DNA from: Oscillospiraceae bacterium
Lineage (GTDB): Bacteria > Bacillota > Clostridia > Oscillospirales > Oscillospiraceae
Assembly: GCA_015067545.1 (NCBI GenBank)
Contig: SVMG01000001.1
Span: forward strand, 1-64,000
Direction of reading: 5' to 3'
Length of the DNA stretch: 64,000 nt
Below are positions 53,008 to 62,506 of this stretch, in pieces. The translations under genes and the position numbers were made by a program. Numbering within the stretch: the first letter of the stretch is position 1; each line of letters begins with the position of its first letter. The notes under the pieces are model-generated. The model was not told the origin of the DNA. It saw only the letters and a program-made list of their open reading frames with translations, and made no database searches.

Positions 53008-55514
53008 AGCTTTCCTTTTCCACCCGGGGCTGGCCCAACTTAAGTTGGGAAGAAATGATGGAAACGGCCCTGGAAATGGGTTTTTCCGGTATTGAAGTTT
53101 ATAATCTACCAAAATTCGATCCCATGCTGGATCGCAGCGGCCCTTTCCATAAATACCAGGCGGCAGCTACTGTTCGCCAGCTGCGTGAGAAAAAGCTGCA
53201 GATCCCTTGCTTCGATACTTCCTGCGATTTGTCCGACAATAACGAAAGTGTTGATCCCTTGCTGAACCTCATGGAGGTTGCGCGTAATACCCATGTTCCT
53301 TATGTGGTAGCATGCGCCCTGCAGGACAATGAAGAATTGGTGGCTCAGCGCCTGTCTGAGATTTTGCAGCGCGCTGAGGCATTGGGTGTTGGCGTTTTGC
53401 TGAAGACCAGCGGCATTTATGCCGATACTGCCCGCCTTCGCGCCATGATGGACCGCTTTGCCAGTGACTATCTGGGTGCGCTGTGGGATGTGCACCATCC
53501 CTACCGGGATCTTGGTGAGAGTGCCGATACCACCATCAAAAATCTTGGCAGTTACATCCGTCACGTGCATCTTCGGGATTCCGATAATGAGGGCAATTAT
53601 CAGTTGATCGGTGAGGGCACGATGCCCATCGGTGATGTGATGCGCGCCCTGTCTTCCGTGAACTATGACGGTTTCATTTCTCTGGAATGGAAGCCGGACT
53701 GGCTGGAGGATGTGCAGGATCTGGAGGTCATTTTCCCGTACTTTGTCAACTACATGAATCGCTTTCACAATCCCCGTGGCACGAAAAAATCCCTGTACTT
53801 TAATCACGACGGTACGGGTCAGTACCTTTGGAAGAAGGATGAACTGGTGAATCTGACCTTCTACCAGGTTCTTCAGCGTGTGGCCGAGGAATTCCCGGAT
53901 CAGTACGCTTTTAAGTACACGACGCTGGATTACACACGGACATACAGCGAGTTTAAGCGGGATGTGGACCGTTTTGCCCGGGCACTGGTTTCCATGGGCG
54001 TAAAGGCCGGAAGCAAGGTGGCCATTTGGGCAACCAATGTCCCTGCCTGGTACATTACTTTCTGGGCCACAGTAAAGATCGGTGCTGTTTTGGTTACTGT
54101 GAACACCGCCTACAAGATCCACGAAGCGGAGTATTTGCTCCGTCAGTCCGATACCCACACGTTGGTGATGATTGATTCCTGCCTGGACTCCAACTATAAG
54201 CAGATCATTAACGAGCTGTGCCCCGAGATCGCGCAGACAAAAGCAGGGGAGAGCCTGCATTGCAAGAGACTGCCCTTCCTGCGCAATGTCATTACGGTTG
54301 GATTCCGTCAGCCGGGCAGCTTGACCTTTGATGAGGCCATGGCACGGTATCCCTTGGTCAGCGAGGAGCAGGTTGCATCCATGGCCGCCGCTGTTCGCCC
54401 GGATGATGTGTGTAACATGCAGTACACCTCCGGTACTACCGGTTTCCCTAAGGGTGTTATGCTGACCCATTACAATGTGGTCAACAACGGTAAATGCATC
54501 GGTGACCGCATGGGTCTTTCCACTGCAGACCGTATGATGATCCAGGTGCCCATGTTCCACTGCTTCGGCATGGTTCTTTCCATGACCTCTTCCATGACTC
54601 ACGGTGCTACCATGTGTCCCATGCCGTACTTCTCTGCAAAGGCATCCCTGGCTTGCATTAACCAGGAGAAGATCACTGCATTCAATGGCGTTCCTACCAT
54701 GTTCATCGCCATGTTCAACCATCCGGATTACCGCAGTACGGACTTTTCCCACATGCGTACCGGCATTATGGCCGGTGCAGGCTGTCCGCCGGAGCTGATG
54801 CGCCGTGCCGCACAGCCGGATGAAATGAACATGACGGGTATCGTCAGTGTGTACGGCCAAACGGAATCGGCTCCCGGCTCTACCATGTCCGCATGGACGG
54901 ACTCTCTGGAGGTTCGCACCGACACAGTCGGCTACGCGTTCCCCCACGTGCAGTGCAAGATCATTGACCCCGAGACCGGGGAGGAGGTAGGCCCGGGCGT
55001 GAACGGCGAGTTCTGCTCCCGCGGCTACAACACCATGAAGGGTTATTACAAGATGCCTCAGGCTACTGCGGATACTGTGGATGCGGAAGGCTGGCTCCAT
55101 TCCGGCGACATCGCCTGCCGGGATGAGGAAGGCAACTATCGCATTACAGGCCGTTTGAAGGATATGATCATCCGCGGCGGTGAGAACATTTACCCCAAGG
55201 AGATCGAGGAGTTCATTTACACACATCCTGCTGTGAAGGATGTCCAGGTCATCGGTGTACCGGATCAGAAGTACGGCGAAGAGATCTTTGCCAGCATCGT
55301 ACTGAAAGAGCCGGGCTCTGTGACGGTGGAAGAAATGCACAGTTACATCAAGGCCAGTATGGCACGGCACAAAGTGCCCAAGTACATTGAATTTGTGGAT
55401 GCATTCCCCATGAATGCCGCCGGCAAGGTGCTCAAATACAAGATGCGGCAGGATGCTGCCGAGCGCTTGGGTTTGTTGGGCGACGGTATCGACACTGCAA
55501 AAAGTCAATTATAA
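53004..55514 (+). CDS. TIM-barrel (xylose isomerase-like)/AMP-forming acyl-CoA ligase fusion
   Basis: An 836-residue fusion. Residues 1 to about 255 match the sugar-phosphate isomerase/AP-endonuclease-2 TIM barrel (STRGWPNLSWEEMM, LGALWDVHHPYRD near 160, HVHLRD near 188, SLEWKPDW near 228), and about 275-830 are a FadD-type acyl-CoA ligase with YTSGTTGFPKG near 473, VYGQTE near 617, the GRLKDMIIRGGENIYP segment near 717 and the catalytic Lys in GKVLKYKMR near the end. The ligase is of the medium/long-chain type, distinct from the XRE-cupin synthetases. It is coupled to the LeuA-like gene under a leucine-type T-box. Isovalerate is a possible substrate; the barrel's role is unknown. Confidence 0.83.
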   Translation: MKLSFSTRGWPNLSWEEMMETALEMGFSGIEVYNLPKFDPMLDRSGPFHKYQAAATVRQLREKKLQIPCFDTSCDLSDNNESVDPLLNLMEVARNTHVPYVVACALQDNEELVAQRLSEILQRAEALGVGVLLKTSGIYADTARLRAMMDRFASDYLGALWDVHHPYRDLGESADTTIKNLGSYIRHVHLRDSDNEGNYQLIGEGTMPIGDVMRALSSVNYDGFISLEWKPDWLEDVQDLEVIFPYFVNYMNRFHNPRGTKKSLYFNHDGTGQYLWKKDELVNLTFYQVLQRVAEEFPDQYAFKYTTLDYTRTYSEFKRDVDRFARALVSMGVKAGSKVAIWATNVPAWYITFWATVKIGAVLVTVNTAYKIHEAEYLLRQSDTHTLVMIDSCLDSNYKQIINELCPEIAQTKAGESLHCKRLPFLRNVITVGFRQPGSLTFDEAMARYPLVSEEQVASMAAAVRPDDVCNMQYTSGTTGFPKGVMLTHYNVVNNGKCIGDRMGLSTADRMMIQVPMFHCFGMVLSMTSSMTHGATMCPMPYFSAKASLACINQEKITAFNGVPTMFIAMFNHPDYRSTDFSHMRTGIMAGAGCPPELMRRAAQPDEMNMTGIVSVYGQTESAPGSTMSAWTDSLEVRTDTVGYAFPHVQCKIIDPETGEEVGPGVNGEFCSRGYNTMKGYYKMPQATADTVDAEGWLHSGDIACRDEEGNYRITGRLKDMIIRGGENIYPKEIEEFIYTHPAVKDVQVIGVPDQKYGEEIFASIVLKEPGSVTVEEMHSYIKASMARHKVPKYIEFVDAFPMNAAGKVLKYKMRQDAAERLGLLGDGIDTAKSQL

Positions 55515-55520
55515 GTATAG

Positions 55521-55550
55521 AAGACCTGTCCGTTAGGCAGGTCTTCTTTG
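55521..55550 (+). terminator. terminator after the TIM-barrel/ligase gene
   Basis: A stem GAAGACCTG against CAGGTCTTC extended by CC/GG around a bulged T (55521-55547) then TTT. Confidence 0.8.
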
Positions 55551-55563
55551 CGTGTGGGAGTAA

Positions 55564-55592
55564 TTGACATGCGATGCTTTTTGCGGTATGAT
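55564..55592 (+). promoter_or_regulatory. promoter of the rhaB-like gene
   Basis: TTGACA (55564-55569) and TATGAT (55587-55592), spacing 17. Confidence 0.85.
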
Positions 55593-55641
55593 GTGGGTGT
55601 AAACTCAGTGGTCACGGTTTGTGACGGAAAGGTTGATACAT

Positions 55642-57099
55642 ATGAGAAATTTATTGGCTTTTGACTTGGGCGCCAGCAATGGCCGCGCCATACTGGGTCA
55701 GCTGGAAAACGGCAAGCTGACTATGCGGGAGCTGCACCGCTTTGAAAATAACTTTGTGGAGATGAACGGCGTTTACTATTGGGATCTGCCGTATCTGTAT
55801 AACCAACTGAAGCAAGGCTTCCTTGCGTTCAAGCAGGCCAATGTGGGTGAGCTGGACTGTTTTGGTATCGATACCTGGGGTGTGGACTACGGTCTTCTGG
55901 ATCGAAATGGCCATTTGCTGGGCAATCCCCGGGCATACCGTTACAGTGTGGATGCGGACATGGATGCCGCATCTGAAATCGTGGATTTTCCCACGATGTT
56001 CAGCCGTACAGGTATTGGAAAGATGAATTTCAATACTATTTATCAGCTCTACCGCCGGAAGCGCCAGAAGGATGTTGCGCTTGAACAGGCGCAGACATTA
56101 CTGTTTATGCCGGATCTTTTGGCCTACTTTCTGACCGCTGAAATGAAATCAGAGTATACGATTTCTACGACTTCTATGCTCTATAACCCCACCACCAGGG
56201 ACTGGGATTGGCAGAGCATTCGTGCTCTGGGCCTGCCGGAGCATATCTTCACTGAGATCGACCGGGCCGGCTCTTTGCGTGGCAAGCTTCGCCCGGAACT
56301 GGCTGAGGAATTGGGGATAAACCAGGCGAATTTCGCTGCTGTGGGTACCCACGACACCGCTTCTGCTGTTGCGGCTATCCCCGGCAGTGGCAGCTTTGCG
56401 TTCTGCTCTTCCGGCACATGGTCTCTGTTCGGAGTTGAGACGGATGAACCTATTTTGTCATCCGAGGTGCGCGATGCCAACTTCTCCAATGAGGGTACGA
56501 TCCAGGGTGGCTTCCGTCCATTGAAAAATATCATGGGTCTGTGGCTGATCCAGGAGTGCCGCAGAGATTGGATCAAGGCCGGCACCAAGTACAGCTGGGA
56601 TGAGATTGTGCGCGAAGCCAAGAAGGCTGAACCCCTGCGTAGCATCATTGACCCGGACTACGGCGAATTCTTTGCCGGTGGCAACATGGCGCAGAAGATC
56701 CAAAAGTTCTGTGCCGACACCAACCAGCCTGTTCCGGAAACGGTGGGTCAGATCGCCCGGTGTATCTACGAATCCCTGGCACTGAAGTACCGCTGGGCTT
56801 TGGAGCGCCTGGAAGAGATCAAAGGTCAAAGCATTGACACCTTGAACATCGTCGGCGGCGGCATTCAGAACAAGCTGCTGAATCAGATGGTCGCAGATTC
56901 CATCAACCGTCCTGTGATCACCGGCCCTGTGGAGGGTGCGGCGATCGGCAATCTGCTTGCCCAGGCCATGGCTTTGGGCGATATCAAGGATATGGACGAG
57001 CTTCGTCAAGTCGTGCGTAATTCTGAGGATGTGGAAACCTATCAGCCGAACCATACGCCACAGTGGGAAGAGGCATACAAACGTCTGCTTTCCTTTTAA
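55642..57099 (+). CDS. rhaB: rhamnulokinase-like FGGY carbohydrate kinase
   Basis: A 485-residue FGGY-family kinase. FDLGASNGRAIL at the start, FGIDTWGVDYGLL near residue 73, CSSGTWSLFG near 253 and GGGIQNKLLNQMVADS near 405 match RhaB, which phosphorylates L-rhamnulose. ATG at 55642 has a GAAAGG nine bases upstream; GTG at 55621 is in frame but less likely. rhaA and rhaD are not nearby, so the sugar is not certain; the GH106-like gene at 20-23 kb would be a matching source of rhamnose. An M28 peptidase gene follows after 18 bases. Confidence 0.85.
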   Translation: MRNLLAFDLGASNGRAILGQLENGKLTMRELHRFENNFVEMNGVYYWDLPYLYNQLKQGFLAFKQANVGELDCFGIDTWGVDYGLLDRNGHLLGNPRAYRYSVDADMDAASEIVDFPTMFSRTGIGKMNFNTIYQLYRRKRQKDVALEQAQTLLFMPDLLAYFLTAEMKSEYTISTTSMLYNPTTRDWDWQSIRALGLPEHIFTEIDRAGSLRGKLRPELAEELGINQANFAAVGTHDTASAVAAIPGSGSFAFCSSGTWSLFGVETDEPILSSEVRDANFSNEGTIQGGFRPLKNIMGLWLIQECRRDWIKAGTKYSWDEIVREAKKAEPLRSIIDPDYGEFFAGGNMAQKIQKFCADTNQPVPETVGQIARCIYESLALKYRWALERLEEIKGQSIDTLNIVGGGIQNKLLNQMVADSINRPVITGPVEGAAIGNLLAQAMALGDIKDMDELRQVVRNSEDVETYQPNHTPQWEEAYKRLLSF

Positions 57100-57117
57100 G
57101 ATACAGGGGGACTTACT

Positions 57118-58344
57118 ATGAATGCAAAAGCCATCATGAAGATTTTTCAGGAGACTGCCTATGTACGCATGGGTGGTTCTGCCGAAGAGCTGCGCACAGC
57201 CGAGTATTTGGCAGACAAGTGCGCTGAGTTTGGCTGCGAGGCCAGGTTGGAAGCCTTTGAGGTGGACATGGCTACCATGGAAACAGCCATGTTGTTGGTT
57301 GACGGAAAAGAGATCCCCTGTAAGGGTTATCTCTGTGCCGGCAGCGCCGAAGTGGAGGCACCGCTTTACTATCTGCGCAATACTGACTCCTACAGCCTGT
57401 CTCACTGCAAGAACAAGATTGTGCTGATCGACGGCTACCTGGGCTATTGGATGTACCAGGATCTGCTGGAAAACGGCGCTTTGGGCTTCATTACCTACGA
57501 CGGCAACGCAAATTATGCTGATTGCGATATCGACCAGCGGGAGCTGCGCAGCTATGTGAGCCAGGGCAATAAGATTCCCGGCGTGAATATCAATGCAAAG
57601 ACGGCTATTTCACTGATCAATAATGATTCAGCTACGGCAAAGATCGTGCTGAAGCAGGAGGAATATACCGGAAGATCCCACAATGTGATCCTGGATCTGC
57701 CCGGTGAACGCCCGGAATACATCGTCATGACTGCTCACTACGACTCCACATCCCTTTCCCAGGGTGCTTACGACAATATGTCCGGTTCCGTGGGTCTGCT
57801 GTATGCAGCCGAATATTTTTCCAAGCATCCCCACAGCTATGGCCTGCGCTTTATCTGGTGCGGCAGCGAGGAGAGGGGATTGCTTGGCTCAAAAGCTTAC
57901 TGCCGAGATCACGAACAGGAGCTGAAGGACATTGTTCTGAACATCAATCTGGACATGATCGGTTGTATCATGGGTAAGTTTATCGCCTGCTGTACCTCTG
58001 AGGAGGCCTTGACCAACTATATCAAGTACCTGTGCAAGGAGCTTGGCTTCGGGATCGCTGTCAACCAGGATGTGTATTCCAGCGATTCCACACCTTTCGC
58101 AGACAAGGGCATTCCTGCTGTTTCCTTTGCCCGGATCGCGCCCGGAAATACGGCCACCATCCATAACAGCTACGATACGCTCGCTGTAATGAAGGGCCAG
58201 CAGATGGTTGATGACTGCGCCTTTATCACTGGATTTACCGAGCGCATGGCTAATGCCGCCATGTGTCCTGTCGCCCGGGAGATGCCGGACAATATGAAGG
58301 AAAAGCTGGACATTTACCTTTGCAGAAAAAGGGATAAAAAGTGA
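57118..58344 (+). CDS. M28 family zinc aminopeptidase
   Basis: A 408-residue M28 metallopeptidase without a signal peptide. The five zinc ligands are visible: TAHYDS near residue 204, GAYDN near 217, SEERGLLGS near 250 with the catalytic Glu, NLDMIG near 278 and IHNSYDT near 350. An insert at about 60-180 resembles a PA domain. It probably removes N-terminal amino acids from peptides in the cytoplasm. It follows rhaB in the same transcript, an odd pairing, and ends at a strong terminator. Confidence 0.88.
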   Translation: MNAKAIMKIFQETAYVRMGGSAEELRTAEYLADKCAEFGCEARLEAFEVDMATMETAMLLVDGKEIPCKGYLCAGSAEVEAPLYYLRNTDSYSLSHCKNKIVLIDGYLGYWMYQDLLENGALGFITYDGNANYADCDIDQRELRSYVSQGNKIPGVNINAKTAISLINNDSATAKIVLKQEEYTGRSHNVILDLPGERPEYIVMTAHYDSTSLSQGAYDNMSGSVGLLYAAEYFSKHPHSYGLRFIWCGSEERGLLGSKAYCRDHEQELKDIVLNINLDMIGCIMGKFIACCTSEEALTNYIKYLCKELGFGIAVNQDVYSSDSTPFADKGIPAVSFARIAPGNTATIHNSYDTLAVMKGQQMVDDCAFITGFTERMANAAMCPVAREMPDNMKEKLDIYLCRKRDKK

Positions 58345-58349
58345 TCTTC

Positions 58350-58378
58350 GTGCCTGCTGCAGCCGCAGCAGGCACATT
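58350..58378 (+). terminator. terminator after the M28 gene
   Basis: An 11-bp stem GTGCCTGCTGC (58350-58360) with GCAGCAGGCAC (58365-58375), then a T-rich run. Confidence 0.83.
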
Positions 58379-58402
58379 TCATAAATTATTTTTTCGGAAA
58401 CC

Positions 58403-58431
58403 TTTACCAAAGCCTTAAATTGTGGTAAGAT
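58403..58431 (+). promoter_or_regulatory. promoter of the YfhO-like gene
   Basis: TTTACC (58403-58408) and TAAGAT (58426-58431), spacing 17. Confidence 0.62.
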
Positions 58432-58462
58432 ACTGTCAGAATAAGTATCCCCGGAGGAGACC

Positions 58463-61399
58463 ATGAATTTATCAAAGCTTCAAGGCAAAAAGCCTAATTT
58501 TCTTGCTGTTGCCTTTTTTATGCCTGTGCTTGCCATACTGATCCTGATGATCACCGTTGGCGCAACCCCCTTTGGCACAAAATCCATGCTGTATTCGGAT
58601 ATGTGGCATCAGTATTTTCCCTTCTTTAAGGCGTTTCGCAAGGCACTTCTCAGTGGTGACAGTCTGCTCTTTAATTGGAATGTGGGAATGGGTATGGACT
58701 ATCTGGGCCTGATTTCCTACTACTTGGCTTCGCCTTTGTATCTTTTGAGCGTTTTGGTTCCGGAAAGCTGGGTGCTGCCGTATTTTTCTTTGCTGGTTCC
58801 GCTGAAATTGGGACTGGCATCGCTGTTCTTTGCCATTTTTCTCAAGAAAATATTTGGCAGGAATGACTTCTCCATTGCGCTGTTTGGCTCTTTTTACGGT
58901 CTGTGCGCGTGGGCACTGGGTTATCAGTGGAACATCATGTGGCTGGACACCTTTGCGTTGCTTCCGCTGGTTGCGTTGGGCACTGTACAGCTTCTTCGGG
59001 ATAAGAGATTTATCCTGTATACCGTGACACTGGCTCTGTCTATTTTTTCAAACTACTATATCGGTTTCTTTACCTGCGTATTTGTGCTGCTGCTGTTTAT
59101 TTGCTATCAGATCCGCAGATGCACAAGCGTAAAGGCTTTTTTTCTTGACCTTTGCCGAATTGCGTTATTTTCTGTGCTTGCCATTGGGATGACCGCGATT
59201 TTGGAGCTGCCGGCGCTCAGCGCATTGGGAAAGACTTACTCCAGCGTCAATTCCTTTCCGGAGGATTTTGCTCTCAATATTGTAGATTATGAGTTGTGCA
59301 CTCCTGCAAGAGAAGCCTGGCAAGCCTTCAAAATGGCAAAAGAAGCCGGTGAGCCTGCCGTTGGCCTGTGGTTCAAGGCAATAGGAGAATCCTTCGGGCC
59401 GGTCCTTAACGGCATGGGGCAGGTGGCAGGAAATCTTTCCGGCGGCGCTGTGCCCACCTTTTTGGAGGGCCTGCCCAATGTATACACCGGAATATCGACC
59501 CTTTTGCTGGCATTCCTGTTTCTGATGGCGCGAAATGTAAAGCTGCGGGATAAGCTGTGCTGTGTTTTCATTCTGCTTTTCTTAATTGCAAGCTTTGTCA
59601 TCCGACAGCTGGACTATATCTGGCACGGCTTCCATTTTACCAACATGATCCCGTACCGATTTAGCTTTATTCTGTCCTTTGTTCTGCTGTATATGGCATA
59701 TCGGGCATATTTGGTGCGGCATCGTTTCCGTCCGCTGCATTTTGTGCTTTCGGGGCTTCTGACCCTGGAGGTCTTCCTGCTTTCCAAATACGCATTGACC
59801 ATTCCCGATGCCCTTGCTTCTCTGGGAGAGCTGTTTGATCTGCTTGGCACCGCGATTGCAGCCTCTGCGGCGCAGGATCAGGCTACGGCACAGACAGCCC
59901 TTGCCAATGTGAATACACTCTATAACACATACGGAAATACCTATGTGTTTATTGCGTATAATTTCGTGTTCTTTGCGCTGTACTTGATCATTCTTCTTTA
60001 TCCCCGGCTTCACAAGAAGCCCTCCAAGGACGCAGCCTGGGAGGAACGGAAGGAATTTGTTGGGATACTTCGGGATCGCAGGCGGCTGTCGGGTGGATTG
60101 CTTGCACTGGTAATGGTCCTTGAGCTGACCATGAACGTGGTAAATTTCGGTGTAAATTTCTCGTATACGAATATTGAGAATTACCCCCACGGCACGCATT
60201 ACACAGCTTCCATGATCAAGTATATGAAGGAAAGGGAGGATTCTCTGTTTTATCGGACAGAGACCACCCACACCCAGACGCTTAACGATGGTGCGCTGAA
60301 TGATTATAACGGCATTTCTGCCTTTACCAGCTCTGCCAATGTGAAGGTCACACGGTTTATGACGGCTCTGGGCTTTGCGGCCCAGGACAACTGGAACCGG
60401 TATTGCTATGAGGAAAGCTCACCTGTTGCCAATCTCTTTTTGAATCTGAAATATATGCTGGAACGTTCCGGCCAGGTGGAGGAGAATCCCTATTTCGACA
60501 ATGTGCACCACTATGGTGATGTTTACCTGCTGGAAAACAATGCGTATCTTCCCCTTGGATTTCTGGCAGAATCTCAACTTGCTGATGTGAAGCTGCGTAC
60601 CAGCTCCTTCAATTCGTTTTATAATCAGAATGCCTTGTTTTCTGCTGCCACCGGTCTGGAGCAGAAGGTGTGGACCATAACTCCGAATTACTGGCTGGAG
60701 ATCGAAGGCAGGGGCGTGGAGGTGATCACGGATACCTCCGGAGGCTACTGTGCTTACAAGACAGCAAAGAGCAGCGGAACTTTGGTCTACCGCTACACCA
60801 TTGAGCAGGAAGGCTTCCTCTGCCTGGATATCAACATGTATGCCCGGAACTATTTCTATATTTATGTGAACGGGGAATATCTGTACAGTGATTCCATTAC
60901 CCTGCCGCAGACCCTGTCCGTCTGTCAGGTCAAACCCGGTGATGTGGTGGAATTGCACGCCAGCTGCAAAGCAGGGGAGAACAGCAGCATGAATATCAGT
61001 GCCGGAATGCTCAATGACGAGGTGTTCCGTAAGGGCTATGATATTTTGAATGCTTCCACCCTGGAGCTGACCCATTTTTCCAACGCCCGTATTGAGGGAA
61101 CGATCCAATGCGATCGCGACGGTCTGCTGTACACCTCCATTCCTGATGACGGCAACTGGAAGGCGATCGTTGACGGCGTGGAGACGGAGCTGACTCTGAT
61201 CGGAGATGCTATGATCGGTATTGACCTTACAAAGGGGTATCATGAGATCGTCTTCGTGTATGAAAATCAGGCGTTGACCTATGGAACGCTGATCACAGTT
61301 CTGTGCCTTCTGATCTTCCTAGCGCTGGTGTATTGGAAAGACCGTGAGCGCTGGAACGACAGAGCGATGAAGCTATACAGAAAAATCAAGAAGAAATAG
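58463..61399 (+). CDS. YfhO-family membrane protein (GT-C-like glycosyltransferase)
   Basis: A 978-residue polytopic membrane protein with about 12-14 helices in the first 560 residues, then a long extracytoplasmic region (about 575-945) and a last helix near 948-965. The YSDMWHQYFPF loop near residue 45 fits the YfhO family, whose Bacillus member works with CsbB to add sugars to lipoteichoic acid on the outer face of the membrane. A GtrB/CsbB-type transferase is encoded convergently next door, which supports such a role. A GtrA-type flippase was not seen. Confidence 0.82.
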   Translation: MNLSKLQGKKPNFLAVAFFMPVLAILILMITVGATPFGTKSMLYSDMWHQYFPFFKAFRKALLSGDSLLFNWNVGMGMDYLGLISYYLASPLYLLSVLVPESWVLPYFSLLVPLKLGLASLFFAIFLKKIFGRNDFSIALFGSFYGLCAWALGYQWNIMWLDTFALLPLVALGTVQLLRDKRFILYTVTLALSIFSNYYIGFFTCVFVLLLFICYQIRRCTSVKAFFLDLCRIALFSVLAIGMTAILELPALSALGKTYSSVNSFPEDFALNIVDYELCTPAREAWQAFKMAKEAGEPAVGLWFKAIGESFGPVLNGMGQVAGNLSGGAVPTFLEGLPNVYTGISTLLLAFLFLMARNVKLRDKLCCVFILLFLIASFVIRQLDYIWHGFHFTNMIPYRFSFILSFVLLYMAYRAYLVRHRFRPLHFVLSGLLTLEVFLLSKYALTIPDALASLGELFDLLGTAIAASAAQDQATAQTALANVNTLYNTYGNTYVFIAYNFVFFALYLIILLYPRLHKKPSKDAAWEERKEFVGILRDRRRLSGGLLALVMVLELTMNVVNFGVNFSYTNIENYPHGTHYTASMIKYMKEREDSLFYRTETTHTQTLNDGALNDYNGISAFTSSANVKVTRFMTALGFAAQDNWNRYCYEESSPVANLFLNLKYMLERSGQVEENPYFDNVHHYGDVYLLENNAYLPLGFLAESQLADVKLRTSSFNSFYNQNALFSAATGLEQKVWTITPNYWLEIEGRGVEVITDTSGGYCAYKTAKSSGTLVYRYTIEQEGFLCLDINMYARNYFYIYVNGEYLYSDSITLPQTLSVCQVKPGDVVELHASCKAGENSSMNISAGMLNDEVFRKGYDILNASTLELTHFSNARIEGTIQCDRDGLLYTSIPDDGNWKAIVDGVETELTLIGDAMIGIDLTKGYHEIVFVYENQALTYGTLITVLCLLIFLALVYWKDRERWNDRAMKLYRKIKKK

Positions 61400-61403
61400 A
61401 ATT

Positions 61404-61434
61404 CACCCCATAGGAATGCTCCTATGGGGTGTTC
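61404..61434. terminator. bidirectional terminator between the YfhO-like and GT2 genes
   Basis: A perfect 12-bp stem CACCCCATAGGA (61404-61415) with its complement (61420-61431), loop ATGC, between convergent genes. Confidence 0.85.
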
Positions 61435-61435
61435 C

Positions 61436-62371
61436 TTATTCATCGCAGCCGAGTTTTTCTTTCGTAAGGTAAATGGGGCGCTTTTTGCTTTGCTCAAAGG
61501 TCCTGCCCACATATTCACCGATGATGCCGATGCACAGCAGTTGCATGCCGCCAAGCAGCAGGATCAATACAATGATCGTTGCGTAACCGGGCACATCAAT
61601 GCCGACGATCAGTTTTTGTAAAACCACAATCAGCAGGTAGATGAGCGCCGCAACAGCTGTCATGCTTCCCAAATAGGTTGCAAGACGCAGAGGTCGGGTA
61701 GAGAAGCCGATAATGCCATCAATAGCGTAATTTACCAGCTTGCGAAAGCCCCACTTTGTGGTGCCTGCAGTGCGCTCACAGGCGATATAGGGGATGAAGT
61801 GTGTCTTGTATCCCACCCATGCAAAAATACCCTTGCTGAATCGGTGATACTCCCCCAAAGACAGGATGCTCTCCGCCACGCCCCGGCGGAAGGTTCGAAA
61901 ATCGCTGGCATCCTTTTGTAGATTCACATCGGACAGCTTGTTGATGATGGAATAGAAGGCTTTTTTGAAGAAAGAAAGGACTTTTCCTTCGCCCCGGCGA
62001 TCCTGATAGGCGGCAACCATATCAAAATCCGGGTTTTCATCCAAATAAGCAACCATATCCCGGACGATCTCCGGACGCTGCTGCAAATCCGCATCGATCA
62101 GCGTGATGTAATCACCGGATGCATGCTCAAGTCCTGCATAAATGGCGGCTTCCTTGCCGAAATTCCGGGACAGGGAGATCACCTTCATAGGTATCTTATT
62201 CTCGGCATACAGCTTTTTCAGATTGTAAAGGGTGGCATCCCGGCTGCCATCATCCACGAAGATCAGCTCATAGTCATAGCAGCAATCTGCAAAAGCCTGC
62301 AAAACTGCATCGTGGAAGGCGCGTACATTTTCCGCCTCGTTGTAGCAGGGGATAATGAGAGAAAGCTTCAT
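61436..62371 (-). CDS. undecaprenyl-phosphate glycosyltransferase, GtrB/CsbB type (GT2)
   Basis: A 311-residue GT2 enzyme. LIIPCYNEAENV near residue 5, VDDGSRDAT near 38, the DADLQQRPE metal site near 93 and two C-terminal membrane helices (about 228-250 and 262-285) are typical of GtrB/CsbB/ArnC enzymes, which load a sugar onto undecaprenyl phosphate at the inner leaflet. The sugar would then be used outside, plausibly by the YfhO-like protein. The frame is open to 62458, but ATG at 62371 has GGGAG upstream and gives the family-typical start. Confidence 0.9.
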   Translation of the reverse strand: MKLSLIIPCYNEAENVRAFHDAVLQAFADCCYDYELIFVDDGSRDATLYNLKKLYAENKIPMKVISLSRNFGKEAAIYAGLEHASGDYITLIDADLQQRPEIVRDMVAYLDENPDFDMVAAYQDRRGEGKVLSFFKKAFYSIINKLSDVNLQKDASDFRTFRRGVAESILSLGEYHRFSKGIFAWVGYKTHFIPYIACERTAGTTKWGFRKLVNYAIDGIIGFSTRPLRLATYLGSMTAVAALIYLLIVVLQKLIVGIDVPGYATIIVLILLLGGMQLLCIGIIGEYVGRTFEQSKKRPIYLTKEKLGCDE

Positions 62372-62402
62372 ACAGTCAACTCCCAAATGTAATCTTGTCT
62401 TC

Positions 62403-62430
62403 ATTATAACAGATTTCCCTTTGCCGTCAA
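62403..62430 (-). promoter_or_regulatory. promoter of the GT2 gene
   Basis: On the reverse strand TTGACG (62425-62430) and TATAAT (62403-62408), spacing 16; divergent from the barstar promoter. Confidence 0.82.
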
Positions 62431-62440
62431 GGCTTATTCG

Positions 62441-62469
62441 TTGACATGAATTTTGCACTATGGTATATT
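62441..62469 (+). promoter_or_regulatory. promoter of the barstar gene
   Basis: TTGACA (62441-62446) and TATATT (62464-62469), spacing 17. Confidence 0.82.
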
Positions 62470-62506
62470 ATAAATATACACATAATAAATTTGGGTGGTA
62501 ACAAAT

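Noticed and set aside
53106..55508. An 800-codon reverse frame opposite the TIM-barrel/ligase fusion
   Set aside because: An antisense shadow; His/Gly/Val-rich translation with no domain, no promoter and no binding site.
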